NCBI GenBank assembly: GCA_945859605.1
Contig: OX243814.1
Coordinates: 39,311,877-39,375,876 of the forward strand
Direction: 5' to 3'
Origin: Lumbricus rubellus
Taxonomy: Eukaryota > Annelida > Clitellata > Crassiclitellata > Lumbricidae
DNA: 64,000 nt
The notes under the pieces are model-generated. The model worked only from the letters and a program-made list of their open reading frames with translations. It searched no databases and was not told where the DNA came from. Made by a program: the position numbers and the translations under genes. The number at the start of each line of letters is the position of its first letter. Position 1 is the stretch's first letter. Below, one piece after another: positions 27,909-39,216 of this stretch.

Positions 27909-28755
27909 GTCACCTTAGAATTACATGTATAATGCTCTATCATGAATTTTTGAAAAAATCGAGTTTGGTATTAATCTCTTCAGTGGAGCATTTGCTCTAT
28001 CATTAGACAAAAGAGCTAGCTGATTGAAGCGGTCGTTTCTTAGTTATAAGTCAGTATTTAAATGCTCTATCTTGCGAAACTGTTTCCACTCTAGACTTTG
28101 TTAGTATTATAATGCTCTATCATTGGCGTCCTATCACAAGGCTGGATTTGTCATGCTATAGCAAAACGTTACTGAATAGACTTTATTAGTATTATAATGC
28201 GCTATTATTGGCATCCAATCACAAGGCTGGATTTGTCATGTTACAGCAAAACGTTACTGAATAGACTTTGTTAGTATTATATTGCTCTATCATTGGCATC
28301 TGGATTCGTCATGTTACAGCAAAACGTTACTGAATAACGCCAAATTAGTTACGGTTGTCCCGGAATGGTAAAATAAAAAGTTGGCAGCCTAGAGTGTCCA
28401 AGTTTTCTGTTACAGAACTATAGACCAATATTATACTCAGGACGTTATTAAATAAACGCTGCTGCATGTTTAACTTAGAGCATTATTACAACTACATGTA
28501 CTTCGTCGTTTGGAATTACATTGCTCTAACATGCATTTTTGCACTTTTTTGCTATTTTCGATACTTTTCACTTGTTTTCATGAAAATAAACCTTATATTT
28601 GCAAGTAAGTCACCAGCGGGAACCTAGAAATGATGATATTATCCTTCAAAAGAACCTAGTTTGAAATTCTTGACTTAAAACAGTGTCAAAACTTTTAAGT
28701 GGTTTTTCTCGGTTTCGCAAAAATCTATGATAGAGCATTATAATTCTAAGGTGAC
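27909..28755. mobile_element. Foldback/MITE-type element with GTCACCTTAGAATTA ends
   Basis: The left end GTCACCTTAGAATTA...ATAATGCTCTATCAT is matched by the inverted right end ATGATAGAGCATTATAATTCTAAGGTGAC. The element spans 847 bp with no transposase. The superfamily is undetermined because no clean target duplication could be read: the flanks are themselves similar repeats. Confidence 0.65.
28092..28337. repeat. Three tandem copies of an 88-bp unit inside the foldback element
   Basis: The units begin at about 28092, 28175 and 28264. Each has AGACTTTGTTAGTATTATAA, TGCTCTATCATTGGC and GGATTTGTCATG...CAGCAAAACGTTACTGAAT. The third is shortened. The repeated TGCTCTATCAT also forms part of the terminal inverted repeat. 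Confidence 0.75.
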
Positions 28756-29149
28756 GCGATGACTAAAAAAAGGTCATCAAGTTTTTTGGCGAATGAAAAG
28801 TACTTTTTTCCTCAGCCGAAGACCGATCACTATTTTTTGACGACCAACAACGAAATTTTGAAACAAAATTCCCTTGTCCCATGCACCCTACCCATGAGTA
28901 TCACAGGCAATGACACAGTATGCGACCATGACGTCCATGAGGTGTCTGTTTGATGTGCTAATTAACAAGCTGATATACATATCTATTAGATAATAGGCCT
29001 ATACTAGTGATAGCCCATGAGCAATTACTGTCTACAGAGTTTCTTTAGAAGGAGGATCTAGATTTGCCTATGACAACAGAGGCCGTTGCCCTAGCCGTTT
29101 GACTAAGTTTCTTATTTAGCTTTAGCCAAAATACGCCCTCCTCCCGCAT

Positions 29150-29150
<1 letters not shown>

Positions 29151-29190
<40 letters not shown>
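29151..29190. repeat. (ATG)n, distal part of a split SINE tail
   Basis: Forty bases of ATG triplets. The run is interrupted by the element at 29191-29554 and resumes beyond it. Confidence 0.85.
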
Positions 29191-29994
<804 letters not shown>

Positions 29995-30906
29995 ATATGT
30001 CAATCACAAATAGACCGCACCCCTTCAGTATACTGATACCGGTACCCAACTCCGTGTTTTTTACAACTGGTAAAAATACGGTGTCCCTCTTACCTTTTCT
30101 TCACGTTCTCTCTCCTCAAGTAGGTTAGTATGTCCAGCGACGCCATTTTTCTCTGTTCTATGCTTCTTGCCCCTTAACCGTGGAAATACGGAATTAAGAA
30201 ATTGACGTTTCTCTTATTTTCTTGCTGTGCGTACAATGTACATCTTACCTGGCTGTCCATCTTACCTCGTCCTACCATAAGATTTGGGTCCCACAGTTCT
30301 ACTGAACATAGCCCCATTTTTTATACGGTCCTGTAACTGGCCATGTTTTGTTCTTTGTTTATTTTTTACTCCTTAATAGTTTTGTCTTAGTAAGCCCTTT
30401 CAATATTTTCATCCTCTAAACTAACGCGCAAACTCTTTCCTGGTCGCTTAAAATAGGATGGCCTCCATGTGAACTTTTAATTTTTACCCTCTAACCATGC
30501 GCCCTTTTAATTTTCGCCCTTTCGACCATGCGTTGTAGGTCTAAAGACTATTTATTTTCGCCCTGTTGATTGCGCCCTTTTGATTCCGCTCTGTTAATAG
30601 GATACCTACATGAACAATTGAACATCCCTGATATTTCGAAATGCATGTAAAAATTTAGTGTAGGCTTTTAGTAAACTATAGGCCTAAGGGCATGAACTAG
30701 TCGCAAACGAAGTTGGAAGATAAAGATCGAGTAAGCTTATTTTTTTTAGTGGGCCCAACGGAAAGTCATTTAACGATTACAAAATAATGATGACCATAAT
30801 GATTGTTGGCTCTCGTATTGAATTTTAGTCTATCCGTGTAATTTTCAGAGCGCCGTACACAGTGCACAGCAATTGATCCTTCGGGTCGTGGTCATGGAAT
30901 TTAATT
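29995..30906. other. Upstream region of the Mab-21-like gene
   Basis: No coding exon is recognised. 30370-30600 is a dispersed repeat also found at about 38110-38290; it includes a phrase array of GCGCCCTTTTAATTTTCGCCC type. A 5' untranslated exon of the downstream gene is expected in or beyond this stretch but could not be placed. Confidence 0.4.
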
Positions 30907-30922
30907 TGTTCTATTTTTGCAG
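30907..30922 (+). promoter_or_regulatory. 3' splice site before the Mab-21-like coding exon
   Basis: The pyrimidine-rich tract TGTTCTATTTTTGCAG ends in AG at 30921-30922, two bases before the ATG at 30925. This is a strong acceptor and implies that the whole protein is encoded in a downstream exon behind a non-coding first exon. Confidence 0.65.
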
Positions 30923-30924
30923 AA

Positions 30925-33792
30925 ATGGAAGACAGCGTGTCGGCATTCATCGTCGCTACATGCCGATTTATCCCAAAGGCTAGCACTGACGTTTTTCAGT
31001 GTCTGTGTCTGCATGTAGAATACTCAAGCCCCGTTGACAATTATTATAGCCTTGCATGTGGCAGCGCTGCTGAGTTCTTCATACAGCCGCTACATTCATG
31101 CATTGGCGACCTAGATATGTTGTTGTTGAGCTCGAGCCATCTCGTCTTTAACGATGAAAACCCAGTATTGCCAAACGACCTGCGTTATATTGGCGACAGA
31201 GTTTGTTGTTTCTCGATTGAATCATACCATGACTATCCATCTTTTGTACGACTTCGACACTTCGGACATCTGATGTACAACTGGTCGCGAAAAGGATTTG
31301 ATTTCTTTAGACTTAGAGGTTGTTGTTCCTGTCGACCACTGTTTGAGACACCAGTCGAATATCCGTCTGAAAAACTAGGACGTGGCCCAAAATGTTTTAT
31401 GGTTGGTCCGGCATATAAATATGTCGGCACAATGTCCGGTTCAACTGATCGTGTTAGCTCCATATGGTGCCCACAGTGGCCAAACGAAGCAAAAGATTGG
31501 CCACTCCGACGTCGAAAACATGGTTGGCCGACTTCTGCCAACATTAATGATATAGTACAATATGGCTGTCATGTTGTGTTTGCAAAACACCCTGCTGACC
31601 GAAATGATCTACATCAATGCAGACTGTCATTTTCTGTTGCGGAGGTAATTTTACTTCAGAGCTGGAATACAACCCAGCAGATTGTCTACCATATGCTCAG
31701 ATTCTTTGCCAAGAAAGAACTGATAAAAAAGGATTGTCCAAAGGAAGATGAAGTTCTATGTTCTTACCACTTAAAGACATTGATGATGTGGTCTTGCGAA
31801 CAGAAGTCTTCGGAATGGTGGATTTCCTCGTCTGTTATTGAAGCATGCTGTGATTTGTTGCAAAAACTTGTAATATGGATGAAGCAGAAAAGCTGCCCCA
31901 ACTATTTTATTCCGAGTGCAAATTTGTTTTATGAACATTTTAACCAGAAGAACGTCGATGACACTGCTGAAAGATTGATTTGTTTTTGCAATTCCGAAGT
32001 TTTGAGCTTATGGTTTGTGGAGCATTATAAACCTATGCGACCAGTTTTTTCTCTTATCATTAACGAAAGATGCACTCAGTGCATCTCAGAACGTGTCAAG
32101 AACCATCTCTTACACGTCTGTGATGACTTGAAAGCAGCTGAATCTATAACTGTTGACAAATATTTTACGCTAAGATTCTCTCTCGGTGTTGTTGAATCAC
32201 AACGTGATGCAAAGGGAACGATCCATTTTTGCAACTCTAGTAAATTTACTTCGCGAAATATTTCAGGTTTTTGCGACGGAAATCATTTTCAGCCAGCAAA
32301 AGAAATTGTGTCATTTTTCTGTTTTTATGAATCTATGTTGCTTAAGTTGTGCGCTGCCAATTTGTTAGGCTTCAAAGAAGAGAACCATGAAAGTGAGTGG
32401 TTCGCTCACTTCGCTGAAATGACCAGACAACTATCGGGTAGACCCAAAAAAATTCGATCGACGCACCACAACTTTCCAATACCACGTGACACTGGAATAA
32501 GCAGAAGCCAAATGCTATTTTTGAAAGCGCAATATTCTATGGAGAATTTACCTGAATCAAACGATGGTCCAGAATTTAAGCTTCTATTGCAGATGTCAGG
32601 CATTCTTCTCAGAAGAGCATTAGAATGTGTAGATTGTAAGGCCAACACTTTCGGCCGGACGATTTTGACCTACATGGCGGCTATTCATTTTGCCTCATCA
32701 GATTACAAAACTGTCATTGCCATATTCTCCAGACATAGGTCTATATCAAATCAAACACACCTAAATGCGAACACAGAGACACTACATGTAGATGGAGGTT
32801 GTCTGCTGTATATTGGAGACATAGCTGAAATTGTTGGATTCTATCTGATTTTCAGACATATGAAATTTAAAACGAACTACGGCAGAGGATTGTTTCTTCT
32901 TGATCTGCGTATTTCGCTTGATGTGTTTGCCCGTTATTTAACGATTTTGTCAATTAGAAGAACAACTCTGACGTTTGAGGTTGATGACATTTTAAAAATT
33001 CCAAGACTTCCGTTAGATGCAATCCTGATCACCATGGTTAGCAGAAAATGTCCTGGAGTAGGACTATCGCAAAATTCAAATGTTACTTACTGCGTGAATC
33101 AGAGGTCGCGTCTCATGAATAACGTTACAGGTTACAATGAAACCTGTTCTCCAAATAAAGACAATATTATTCAATTGCTGATGGAATCTTCATTAGAAAA
33201 TATGACATCATTTTACAATGCGATCTCCAAAGACTTTGGCAGACACTGCAGTACAGTTGACTGCTACCGTGCTGCGTATCTATACAAGAGCCGTAAATAT
33301 GCCGAAGTTGTTCATTTGTGTGAACGAATTCTTAAAGAGCTAGACATAGACAAAAACTTAACGGAACTTGCATTTGCAAATGTGATGGTTTTGCCACCGC
33401 TTGACTCTTTTTTCGACAGACAAGTCCAACATTTGCTTGGACTGCACACACTTGTCTGCTACTTATCGCCATTGAATGACGTTTTGTGCAAAATTGAAAA
33501 CACTTCTGATTGGACATTCGATATATTTTTCGCCAGAACAATTTACCTTCACAAGTGTTTACTTTCTGAAGTTCTTCTTGAAGATTACATCGTTAAGCGT
33601 CATTATTTCCTTGGAAGACATTTCTTTGCAATTTATTTGAAAGTCAGATGCCTCATCGATTACTGTAACTCACTCACGGAGGCTATGTTTGAATTTGAGA
33701 AACTCAAACCCAGTCTTCCTTTTGAGCATATCATACATTGTTTTCTTCAACATATTTTTCGACGGCTTCAAAAAAGCGAGAATAACAAATGA
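30925..33792 (+). CDS. Mab-21 domain (cGAS-like) protein with helical C-terminal region
   Basis: The protein has 955 residues in one uninterrupted frame. The Mab-21/cGAS-type nucleotidyltransferase fold is shown by GS at 46-47, DLD with acidic residues 62 and 64, and STDRVSSI with Asp175 followed by CPQWP and DWPLRRRKHGWP (about 182-202). The helical lobe continues with HQCRLSFS..E, QQIVYHMLRFF and YHLKTLMMWSCE. In cGAS and cGAS-like receptors the two acidic residues after GS and a third about 100 residues on bind metal, and all three seem present, so catalysis is possible. Residues about 400-955 are alpha-helical and TPR-like (SRKYAEVVHLCERIL) with no transmembrane segment. The likely location is the cytosol. 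The ligand and any second-messenger product are unknown; many family members are pseudoenzymes. A splice acceptor precedes the ATG. Confidence 0.8.
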   Translation: MEDSVSAFIVATCRFIPKASTDVFQCLCLHVEYSSPVDNYYSLACGSAAEFFIQPLHSCIGDLDMLLLSSSHLVFNDENPVLPNDLRYIGDRVCCFSIESYHDYPSFVRLRHFGHLMYNWSRKGFDFFRLRGCCSCRPLFETPVEYPSEKLGRGPKCFMVGPAYKYVGTMSGSTDRVSSIWCPQWPNEAKDWPLRRRKHGWPTSANINDIVQYGCHVVFAKHPADRNDLHQCRLSFSVAEVILLQSWNTTQQIVYHMLRFFAKKELIKKDCPKEDEVLCSYHLKTLMMWSCEQKSSEWWISSSVIEACCDLLQKLVIWMKQKSCPNYFIPSANLFYEHFNQKNVDDTAERLICFCNSEVLSLWFVEHYKPMRPVFSLIINERCTQCISERVKNHLLHVCDDLKAAESITVDKYFTLRFSLGVVESQRDAKGTIHFCNSSKFTSRNISGFCDGNHFQPAKEIVSFFCFYESMLLKLCAANLLGFKEENHESEWFAHFAEMTRQLSGRPKKIRSTHHNFPIPRDTGISRSQMLFLKAQYSMENLPESNDGPEFKLLLQMSGILLRRALECVDCKANTFGRTILTYMAAIHFASSDYKTVIAIFSRHRSISNQTHLNANTETLHVDGGCLLYIGDIAEIVGFYLIFRHMKFKTNYGRGLFLLDLRISLDVFARYLTILSIRRTTLTFEVDDILKIPRLPLDAILITMVSRKCPGVGLSQNSNVTYCVNQRSRLMNNVTGYNETCSPNKDNIIQLLMESSLENMTSFYNAISKDFGRHCSTVDCYRAAYLYKSRKYAEVVHLCERILKELDIDKNLTELAFANVMVLPPLDSFFDRQVQHLLGLHTLVCYLSPLNDVLCKIENTSDWTFDIFFARTIYLHKCLLSEVLLEDYIVKRHYFLGRHFFAIYLKVRCLIDYCNSLTEAMFEFEKLKPSLPFEHIIHCFLQHIFRRLQKSENNK

Positions 33793-33962
33793 CGTGCATG
33801 CTAAATTAAAACGTGATAACGGCAGAATATTATGGGATTAGCCTAATATCGATGATACTTGCAGATTACATGTACTTGTTTAATTAAATTCAGCTCTGAT
33901 GTTTCTCCAGATTTTTCTCAGGTCGTTATTGCATTCCTATTTCTTAACGTTGATTTGGTGCT

Positions 33963-34130
33963 AGGACAAAATGTCCCGGACAAAATGTCCCTGGACAAAA
34001 TGCCCCTGAACAAAATGTCTCCGGACAAAAAGTTCCCGAACAAAATGTTCCAGGACAAAAAGTTCCCGGATAAAATGTCCCCGGATGAAAAATGTTCCGG
34101 GACAAAAAGTCCTCGGACGTCAGCTTTGTA
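33963..34130. repeat. Tandem array of a 15-17-bp unit (GGACAAAATGTCCC)
   Basis: About ten degenerate copies of GGACAAAATGTCCCC or GAACAAAAAGTTCCC follow each other. Each unit is itself a small palindrome (GGACA...TGTCC). The frame through it is a repeat artefact. The array runs into transposon-end-like DNA (CAGGCCCGCC at 34133). Confidence 0.8.
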
Positions 34131-34761
34131 AGCAGGCCCGCCGAGAGGGGTGGACAGGGGGTGCTCTGCCAAGGGGCCCGGCAACTTTTAGGGGCCCGGA
34201 GGGGGCCCGGGCTACACTGGTTATAAAAATTTTCATATGTTGTTTAAGTGTGGCGGGCCCAACCTATAAACACTTATGTGACTTAGCCTATAGAAAGCTA
34301 AGGAGTGATGCCGTTTTGAATAATAGCCTAATATTACTATCACACAAGTAGGCTACAACTGTTTAAGCTTCAACTTTCAAGCAACTGCATGTCCATTAGG
34401 CTGCCTTTTAACTAGGCCTAATCAGGTTTTTTTCCAAAGGACACGCTTACTTCTGTCTCAAAACCAGGCCCGCATTTAGGTAGGTGCTAAGGGTGCTGCA
34501 GCACCCCGGCCCGCACGTTGAGGGGCCCGCATTTTCGGAAGTGATAAAATATCTTAGTGAGAATGGTGCCCCAATAATAAATGCCAAGTCATCGTCGACA
34601 AAATGTTGACAAAATAATACCTTCGACACATCAGATTTTAAATATGAATTTGAAAGATCAATTTTTATAGATTGCTTGTCGTTCGTTCCTGTTGTCACTG
34701 TAGTAGTCTCTAAAACTTTTTCATTGAGACAAATACACCACAAGAAAAGCATCCCTATAAG

Positions 34762-35275
34762 CAGTGGCGTAATCAGAGGTTTGGGGATAACCCCCCCCCC
34801 CCCTATTGGCTTAGGAAAAAACGTTTTTCTGAAGGTTATTTGTCCAATTGTCCAACGGGTGGGTCCGTAGCTCAGTTGAGAGAGCGCTGGACGATAAACT
34901 GAGAGTCATGCACGCGACCCGGGTTCAAGCCTCGCACAGGGCAAAAATTTATTTGAATTTTCTGTTAGCTGCCAGTGGCGCTTTCTGTTGTGTTGTTTGA
35001 CTCGGGTTCTGCTAAAAAATAAGATCGCCCCTCCCACTTCTGGCTTGGCCGAACCAGAAGTGATCCAGCACTTAGGTCATTAATGTTAAGCCGAACTCAC
35101 TACTGTAAAGCCGACCTGCGTGTCGTGCTATAATGGGCCGTATTTCGTATAACATGTACCTGTAATCATTCTGCGGTTTGTCAGATTGAATGAATAAACG
35201 AATATTATTAATTATATAAGAAGAAACAAGCATCCGGCCATAAACCCCCATCAGAAATTCCTGGCCACGCCACTG
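34762..35275. mobile_element. hAT-like non-autonomous element, CAGTGGCG ends
   Basis: The ends CAGTGGCGTAATCAGAGG and TGGCCACGCCACTG are inverted. Flanking octamers CCTATAAG and CTTATAAG match at 7 of 8 positions, as expected for an old 8-bp hAT duplication. It contains no transposase and is mostly occupied by a SINE. Confidence 0.65.
34861..35214 (+). repeat. tRNA-derived SINE family 1, full-length copy
   Basis: The head has A box TAGCTCAGTTGAGAGAGCGC and B box GGGTTCAAGCC (34921-34931). The body contains GTTAGCTGCCAGTGGCGC, AGATCGCCCCTCCCACTTCT and GGGCCGTATTTCGTATAA and ends near AATATTATTAATTATAT. Related copies are at 56452-56738 (head lost) and 61897-62253. Three copies in one window imply a high-copy family. 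Confidence 0.8.
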
Positions 35276-35419
35276 CTTATAAGTAGACCTATAGTTTCTT
35301 ACTCGTTCTTAAAATTGGCATATTTATGTCATTTAAGTGTCTGGTGACCCGGTGCCTAAAAAGGGGACCCGAAAGATTATCACAGCACCCGAGCCCGCTC
35401 TAACCTTACTGCGGGCCTG

Positions 35420-35756
35420 ACTCCCACACCCACCCTTCGGTTGTTCCTTCGCCCCTCATACCTTCATATTCCAGATGAATATCTCAGACATGGCCTGTTC
35501 TTCAAACCACTTTCAGTCCTAGCCATACTAGAAACAACACCTTGAACCCTTACTTCATATCAACTGATTTATTTTATTAAGAAGAATAATTAAATTGTAG
35601 CAAACCTCGATGACAAGAATACAATATTTCGTTATTGTAAATAAACGAAAATGTTCAGCTTCCATATAAAATGAATGTCCAGTAATATACGTTAATACAT
35701 ACATATTGACGCTCGAAACTGTGTAGTTAAGTACATCATATTGAAAATTACGACAT
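35420..35756. other. Gene-free AT-rich stretch
   Basis: Nothing coding or repetitive is recognised in these 337 bp. Confidence 0.5.
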
Positions 35757-35763
35757 TTATTGT

Positions 35764-36060
35764 TCTGGCCTATTGGTAATGCGCTTGCTCACGGAGCATG
35801 CGGTTGCGGGTTCGACTTTGGGTAACGACCTTGGGCAAGTTGTTTGCGCACACGTGCCTCTGTCACCAAGTAGTATAATTTGGTACCAGATATAGCTGAG
35901 AAGAAAACGGCAAGCCCTGCGGTATCCAGGACCTTGAGATTCGTCCATTGCTGGCTCAAGGCTATTGAAAAGGAGATGAGCCCCTCCCTGTGTTCCACAT
36001 GGAACTGGATGGACTTTATACTTTTCATTGTTCTGGAGTTTCACACAGAGAAAGGTAAAT
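35764..36060 (+). repeat. tRNA-derived SINE family 2 copy
   Basis: The tRNA-like head CTATTGGTAATGCGCTTGC...GCGGGTTCGACTTTGGG (imperfect B box) is followed by CGACCTTGGGCAAGTTG, a phrase shared with the minus-strand SINE at 29555-29994. The body runs to about 36060. Confidence 0.5.
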
Positions 36061-36579
36061 AGGCGTTGGAACAAACTTTGGCTCTGCAAGACTCGCATAG
36101 TCTTCCTGAGGAAATGAAGTACTTTCTTTGGGACCTGGAACTCTGAGACAGGATTCCTTACTGCCGCCCTTTAGGTGTTCATAGTTAGGCAGTGCATCGC
36201 CTACTATTCCTGTTGGTACTGCTCCTAATTCAACGTACTCGGTGGTTGCAGGCGTATCATCAGTTTTCGATGCCCGTACCTGCAAATCTAAAATAGCCAC
36301 ACGTCTCATAGTTGTAGGCTATAGGCAAAATCCCATAGGAGCAGTTTAGTACAACAATGATTTTGCCTATGCATTAGATTAACTGTATATTTGTATAAGC
36401 CTTCTCAGAAGAAATTAGAACATTAATAATAATGCACAAAAACCGATGCGTTTGACTAAGTTGACTTTCAGTCATTCTGTTTCTCTTTCGAAACTGCATA
36501 TAACATTAAACTCTATGTAGACCTAGGCTTAAAAGAAAATGTTTAGAAGTCCGTGATTCTTTCTTTTATTCATAGCTAT
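36061..36579. other. Gene-free stretch
   Basis: Short unrelated frames only. No repeat is recognised apart from host-type TAGGC words. Confidence 0.4.
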
Positions 36580-37745
36580 ACCTTAATTCTTTCTGCCACG
36601 TCGCTGCGTCCTCTTAGGTCCTCTGATCGCCTTGACCTCTTTGTCCTCCGAGTCAGGACCGCCATAGCTCAATCCAGATCATTTGCTTGCATTGGACCCT
36701 CCCTATGGAATGGGCTTCCCCCATTAGTTCGCTCTGCCATCCTCTCTGGTAGCGTATCAGTGGCGTAGCAATAGGTAGTGCAGGTTGTGCAGCGCACAAG
36801 GGCCCCCGGCTGTCAAGGGCCCCCCGGGGTCAGAGTCGATTTTTTACTTTAAGGATATTCGGAATGTATTAAAAGCTAGGGCCTACACGCAGGCCTGCGT
36901 ACCCATTCAATAATTTTTGGCTTTGAGCCGGAATGTCCAAACAACGGTTTACGATGTGCTATGATTAATTATTAGCCTATAGCTTATTATAAATATCCTT
37001 AAAACTTGCAGTCTTATATATAGGCCGGAAGTAGTTTTTCTGGCGTATAAACATAATAATTTATTGTGTCATGGTCTACGCAGACGTGTTTAAAATTTAT
37101 TAACTTTGTAGTAAAATGTGGAATTTATAAAAGATAACTGCATAGCCTATTTACTTGGAAATTGTATACTTTTTAATTCTCTTACGGCACTCTCTTTCTG
37201 TCCCCCAAGTCATGCCTAAGTCTTATTTAAGTAACGCCGCTAAGCGTCAAGCACGAGAAGAACGTGTAAAGAAGACCGCCAAAATGCAAAAACTTTCCGC
37301 AATTATGATAGGCTACCTGCGGAGAGCGAGCTTGCACAGATGACTGCAGGGGACCTCCGGCTGTAGAGGGACCCCGAAGTCACAGTTAATTTTTACTTTA
37401 ACAATATTCACATTGTATTCAAATGATCAAATCCACATACAACGGTGGCGCAGGAATGGATTATGTAGACTGCACAAGACTCCGATGACTTCAATAAGCC
37501 TGGTGACAGAAAGCCTTATTGTTTGGAATTTTGGGGTTCAAGCATTGAAGGGGTCCAGAGGCCCACCACGACAGCCTTGCACAAGGGCCCCCAAAAACCT
37601 CGCTACGCCACTGTAGCGTATCCTCGTCTTTCTCTCGTCTAAAAACTTGCCTGTTTTCCAGGGCTGAACGCACTGACTGGGAGCGCTTCTGAAAGGCTCT
37701 TGCTGCAAGAAGCGCTTTATAAATGATCAGATACAACACAATGCA
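36580..37745 (+). pseudogene. CR1/L2-like LINE 3' end, split by a hAT element
   Basis: Before the insertion the plus strand reads RSFACIGPSLWNGLPPLVR, the signature closing many CR1/L2/Jockey-type ORF2 proteins. After the insertion (37622 on) it continues SSFSRLKTCLFSRAERTDWERF and a stop. The 3' UTR holds AAGCGCTTTATAAATGATCAG, typical of such LINE tails. The 5' part is missing, so this is a dead-on-arrival copy later disrupted by the hAT insertion at 36758-37613. Confidence 0.75.
36758..37613. mobile_element. Non-autonomous hAT element with perfect 8-bp duplication
   Basis: Ends CAGTGGCGTAGC...GCTACGCCACTG, 856 bp, flanked on both sides by TAGCGTAT (36750-36757 and 37614-37621). Subterminal repeats GCACAAGGGCCCCC occur near both ends. 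No transposase is present. Confidence 0.85.
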
Positions 37746-38305
37746 ATAAACTGCTATTGTTGGATTATGAGAATGTTCGTCGTCAATGCAAATTTCAGGG
37801 TTAGCCTATTTGAAACCGCATAGCATTGACCAGGACCGGATTAAGGCATGTTCAACATGCTCGGCCGAACAGGGGCCCCACACTTTGAGGGGCCCCTCAC
37901 ACGCGTGAAAACATTTCGAGGAAAAAATGGTATATTCCGATGAAATTTGAAAGTAGGCCTAAGCTATAGAAAGCTCTTACTAAGACGAAAATCAATAGTT
38001 TTTGTATTGTGCGAACAATCGTAGTTTTTTAAATAATAACTCTATGCAGGCCTAAGAGACTAGGCCTAATAGAAAACGTTTAGATGTCCGTGATTCTTTC
38101 TTTTAATCATATTTATACCATGAAAAGTTTCGTCTTAGTAAGAACTTTCTATACTTTCATCGTACTAATGACCTATACTAATCTAACGCTTGAGCTCTTT
38201 TCTGTTCGCTAGCTACTTCTCGCCTTTGTAAACATGCACCCTTTTATTGCCCCTTTCGACTAGCGCCTGTTTGATAGTTTGGTTAATACTGATAATTATC
38301 GATGA
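37746..38305. other. Gene-free stretch with dispersed repeat fragments
   Basis: A GGGGCCC-rich transposon-end-like patch lies at 37850-37900. About 38110-38290 matches 30370-30600 (GTCTTAGTAAG..., TTTCATC..., GCGCCTTT arrays). No coding sequence until the terminal exon of receptor A. Confidence 0.45.
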
Positions 38306-38886
38306 TCAAAAATTAAAAAACGATGTAATAAATTGAAGACACGCACTGCTTATCTCTACTCTCTTTGTGGTGTAGCGGATCAGCAGGAAAACACCACCAA
38401 CGAAAAACATTCCAACTATGATGGAGATTACAACTGCTGGAACAGATATCTGAGATCTTGACATGGATGAGCTGAACTTAATCCATGAAACGTTTGACTC
38501 AGTAACAATATGCAATGTCTGCGACATCCAGGTAAAAGAGTATTCAGGTACGTTGGTTGCAACAGGCCACGTATTGCGTCCCACAGACAGCTTGGAATAT
38601 TTAGACGATCGACTAAATTCTGTGAATCGAGTAGTGCATGTAAATTTGCTGCCGTTCAAACTCGAACGAGCAGTTATGTTAATCGTGGAATTCACGACGT
38701 TGTTAGTATAGGTGTTTTTGATAGAACCAATATCGACTGTTGATTCATTTGCTTCGGCTGAAATCATTTTCCATTCCATGAATGGAATCCAGTTTCCAAC
38801 AAAGTGAACGCTGCACCACATCTGAACACTGGAATACAGATCCCGTCCATCGTCAACTAGGTTTACTGCACAGCGTGGATTGGACT
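38306..38886 (-). CDS. IgSF receptor A, exon 3: second Ig domain, stalk, TM, short tail
   Basis: The acceptor TCTATTTCAG precedes 38886 (phase 1). The exon gives 193 residues ending at a stop at 38306. Residues continue as ESNPRCAVNL, an Ig domain with Cys in MWCSVHFVGNW, the conserved PFMEW tryptophan and TCTTRF. A Ser/Thr-rich stalk (ATNVPEYSF) is followed by a transmembrane helix (SVPAVVISIIVGMFFVGGVF, about residues 255-277 of 320) and a roughly 20-residue basic-start tail without tyrosine signalling motifs. Receptor C encodes the same stretch in two exons, so an intron was lost here or gained there. With 42040-42112 and 39574-39882 the lengths (73+309+581) sum to a whole number of codons. 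Confidence 0.8.
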
Positions 38887-39216
38887 CTGAAATAGACTTT
38901 ACATTTTAGCACATTAGGTTATTTTGCTGCAATTCGCTAACATGATATTAATTGAAACTTTGTGCAAAATTGATTGACTTGACAGCTTGAAATTATTAAC
39001 AATAAGTAGGGGGCAGTAAGCACAGTTAGAAAAATACAGATACCATCTGAAGTAGGCTTATAAGCCTATAATCCGTGACAATAATTTGCTATTAATAGTC
39101 TTTATTTTATAGGCTTACATGATTATAAATTACTGTTATCTGCGTGTGATTGAAACTGAGCTTTTTTAATAGAAATGGGAGTAAATAACTAAGGCAAAAG
39201 AAAAACACACGTCTAG

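Larger units (their letters stand above)
34465..35419. mobile_element. DNA-transposon remnant, CAGGCCCGC ends, carrying nested insertions
   Basis: The ends CAGGCCCGCATTTAGG and CTTACTGCGGGCCTG are inverted. No clean target duplication is seen (CTCAAAAC versus ACTCCCAC). No transposase is present. A hAT-like element (34762-35275) sits inside it, and a SINE sits inside that. Confidence 0.5.

Noticed and set aside
34861..34940. Genuine tRNA gene
   Set aside because: A and B boxes are good, but the stems do not pair properly and the segment continues into a body shared with two other copies; it is a SINE head. The same applies to 2351, 23404, 35764 and 61897.
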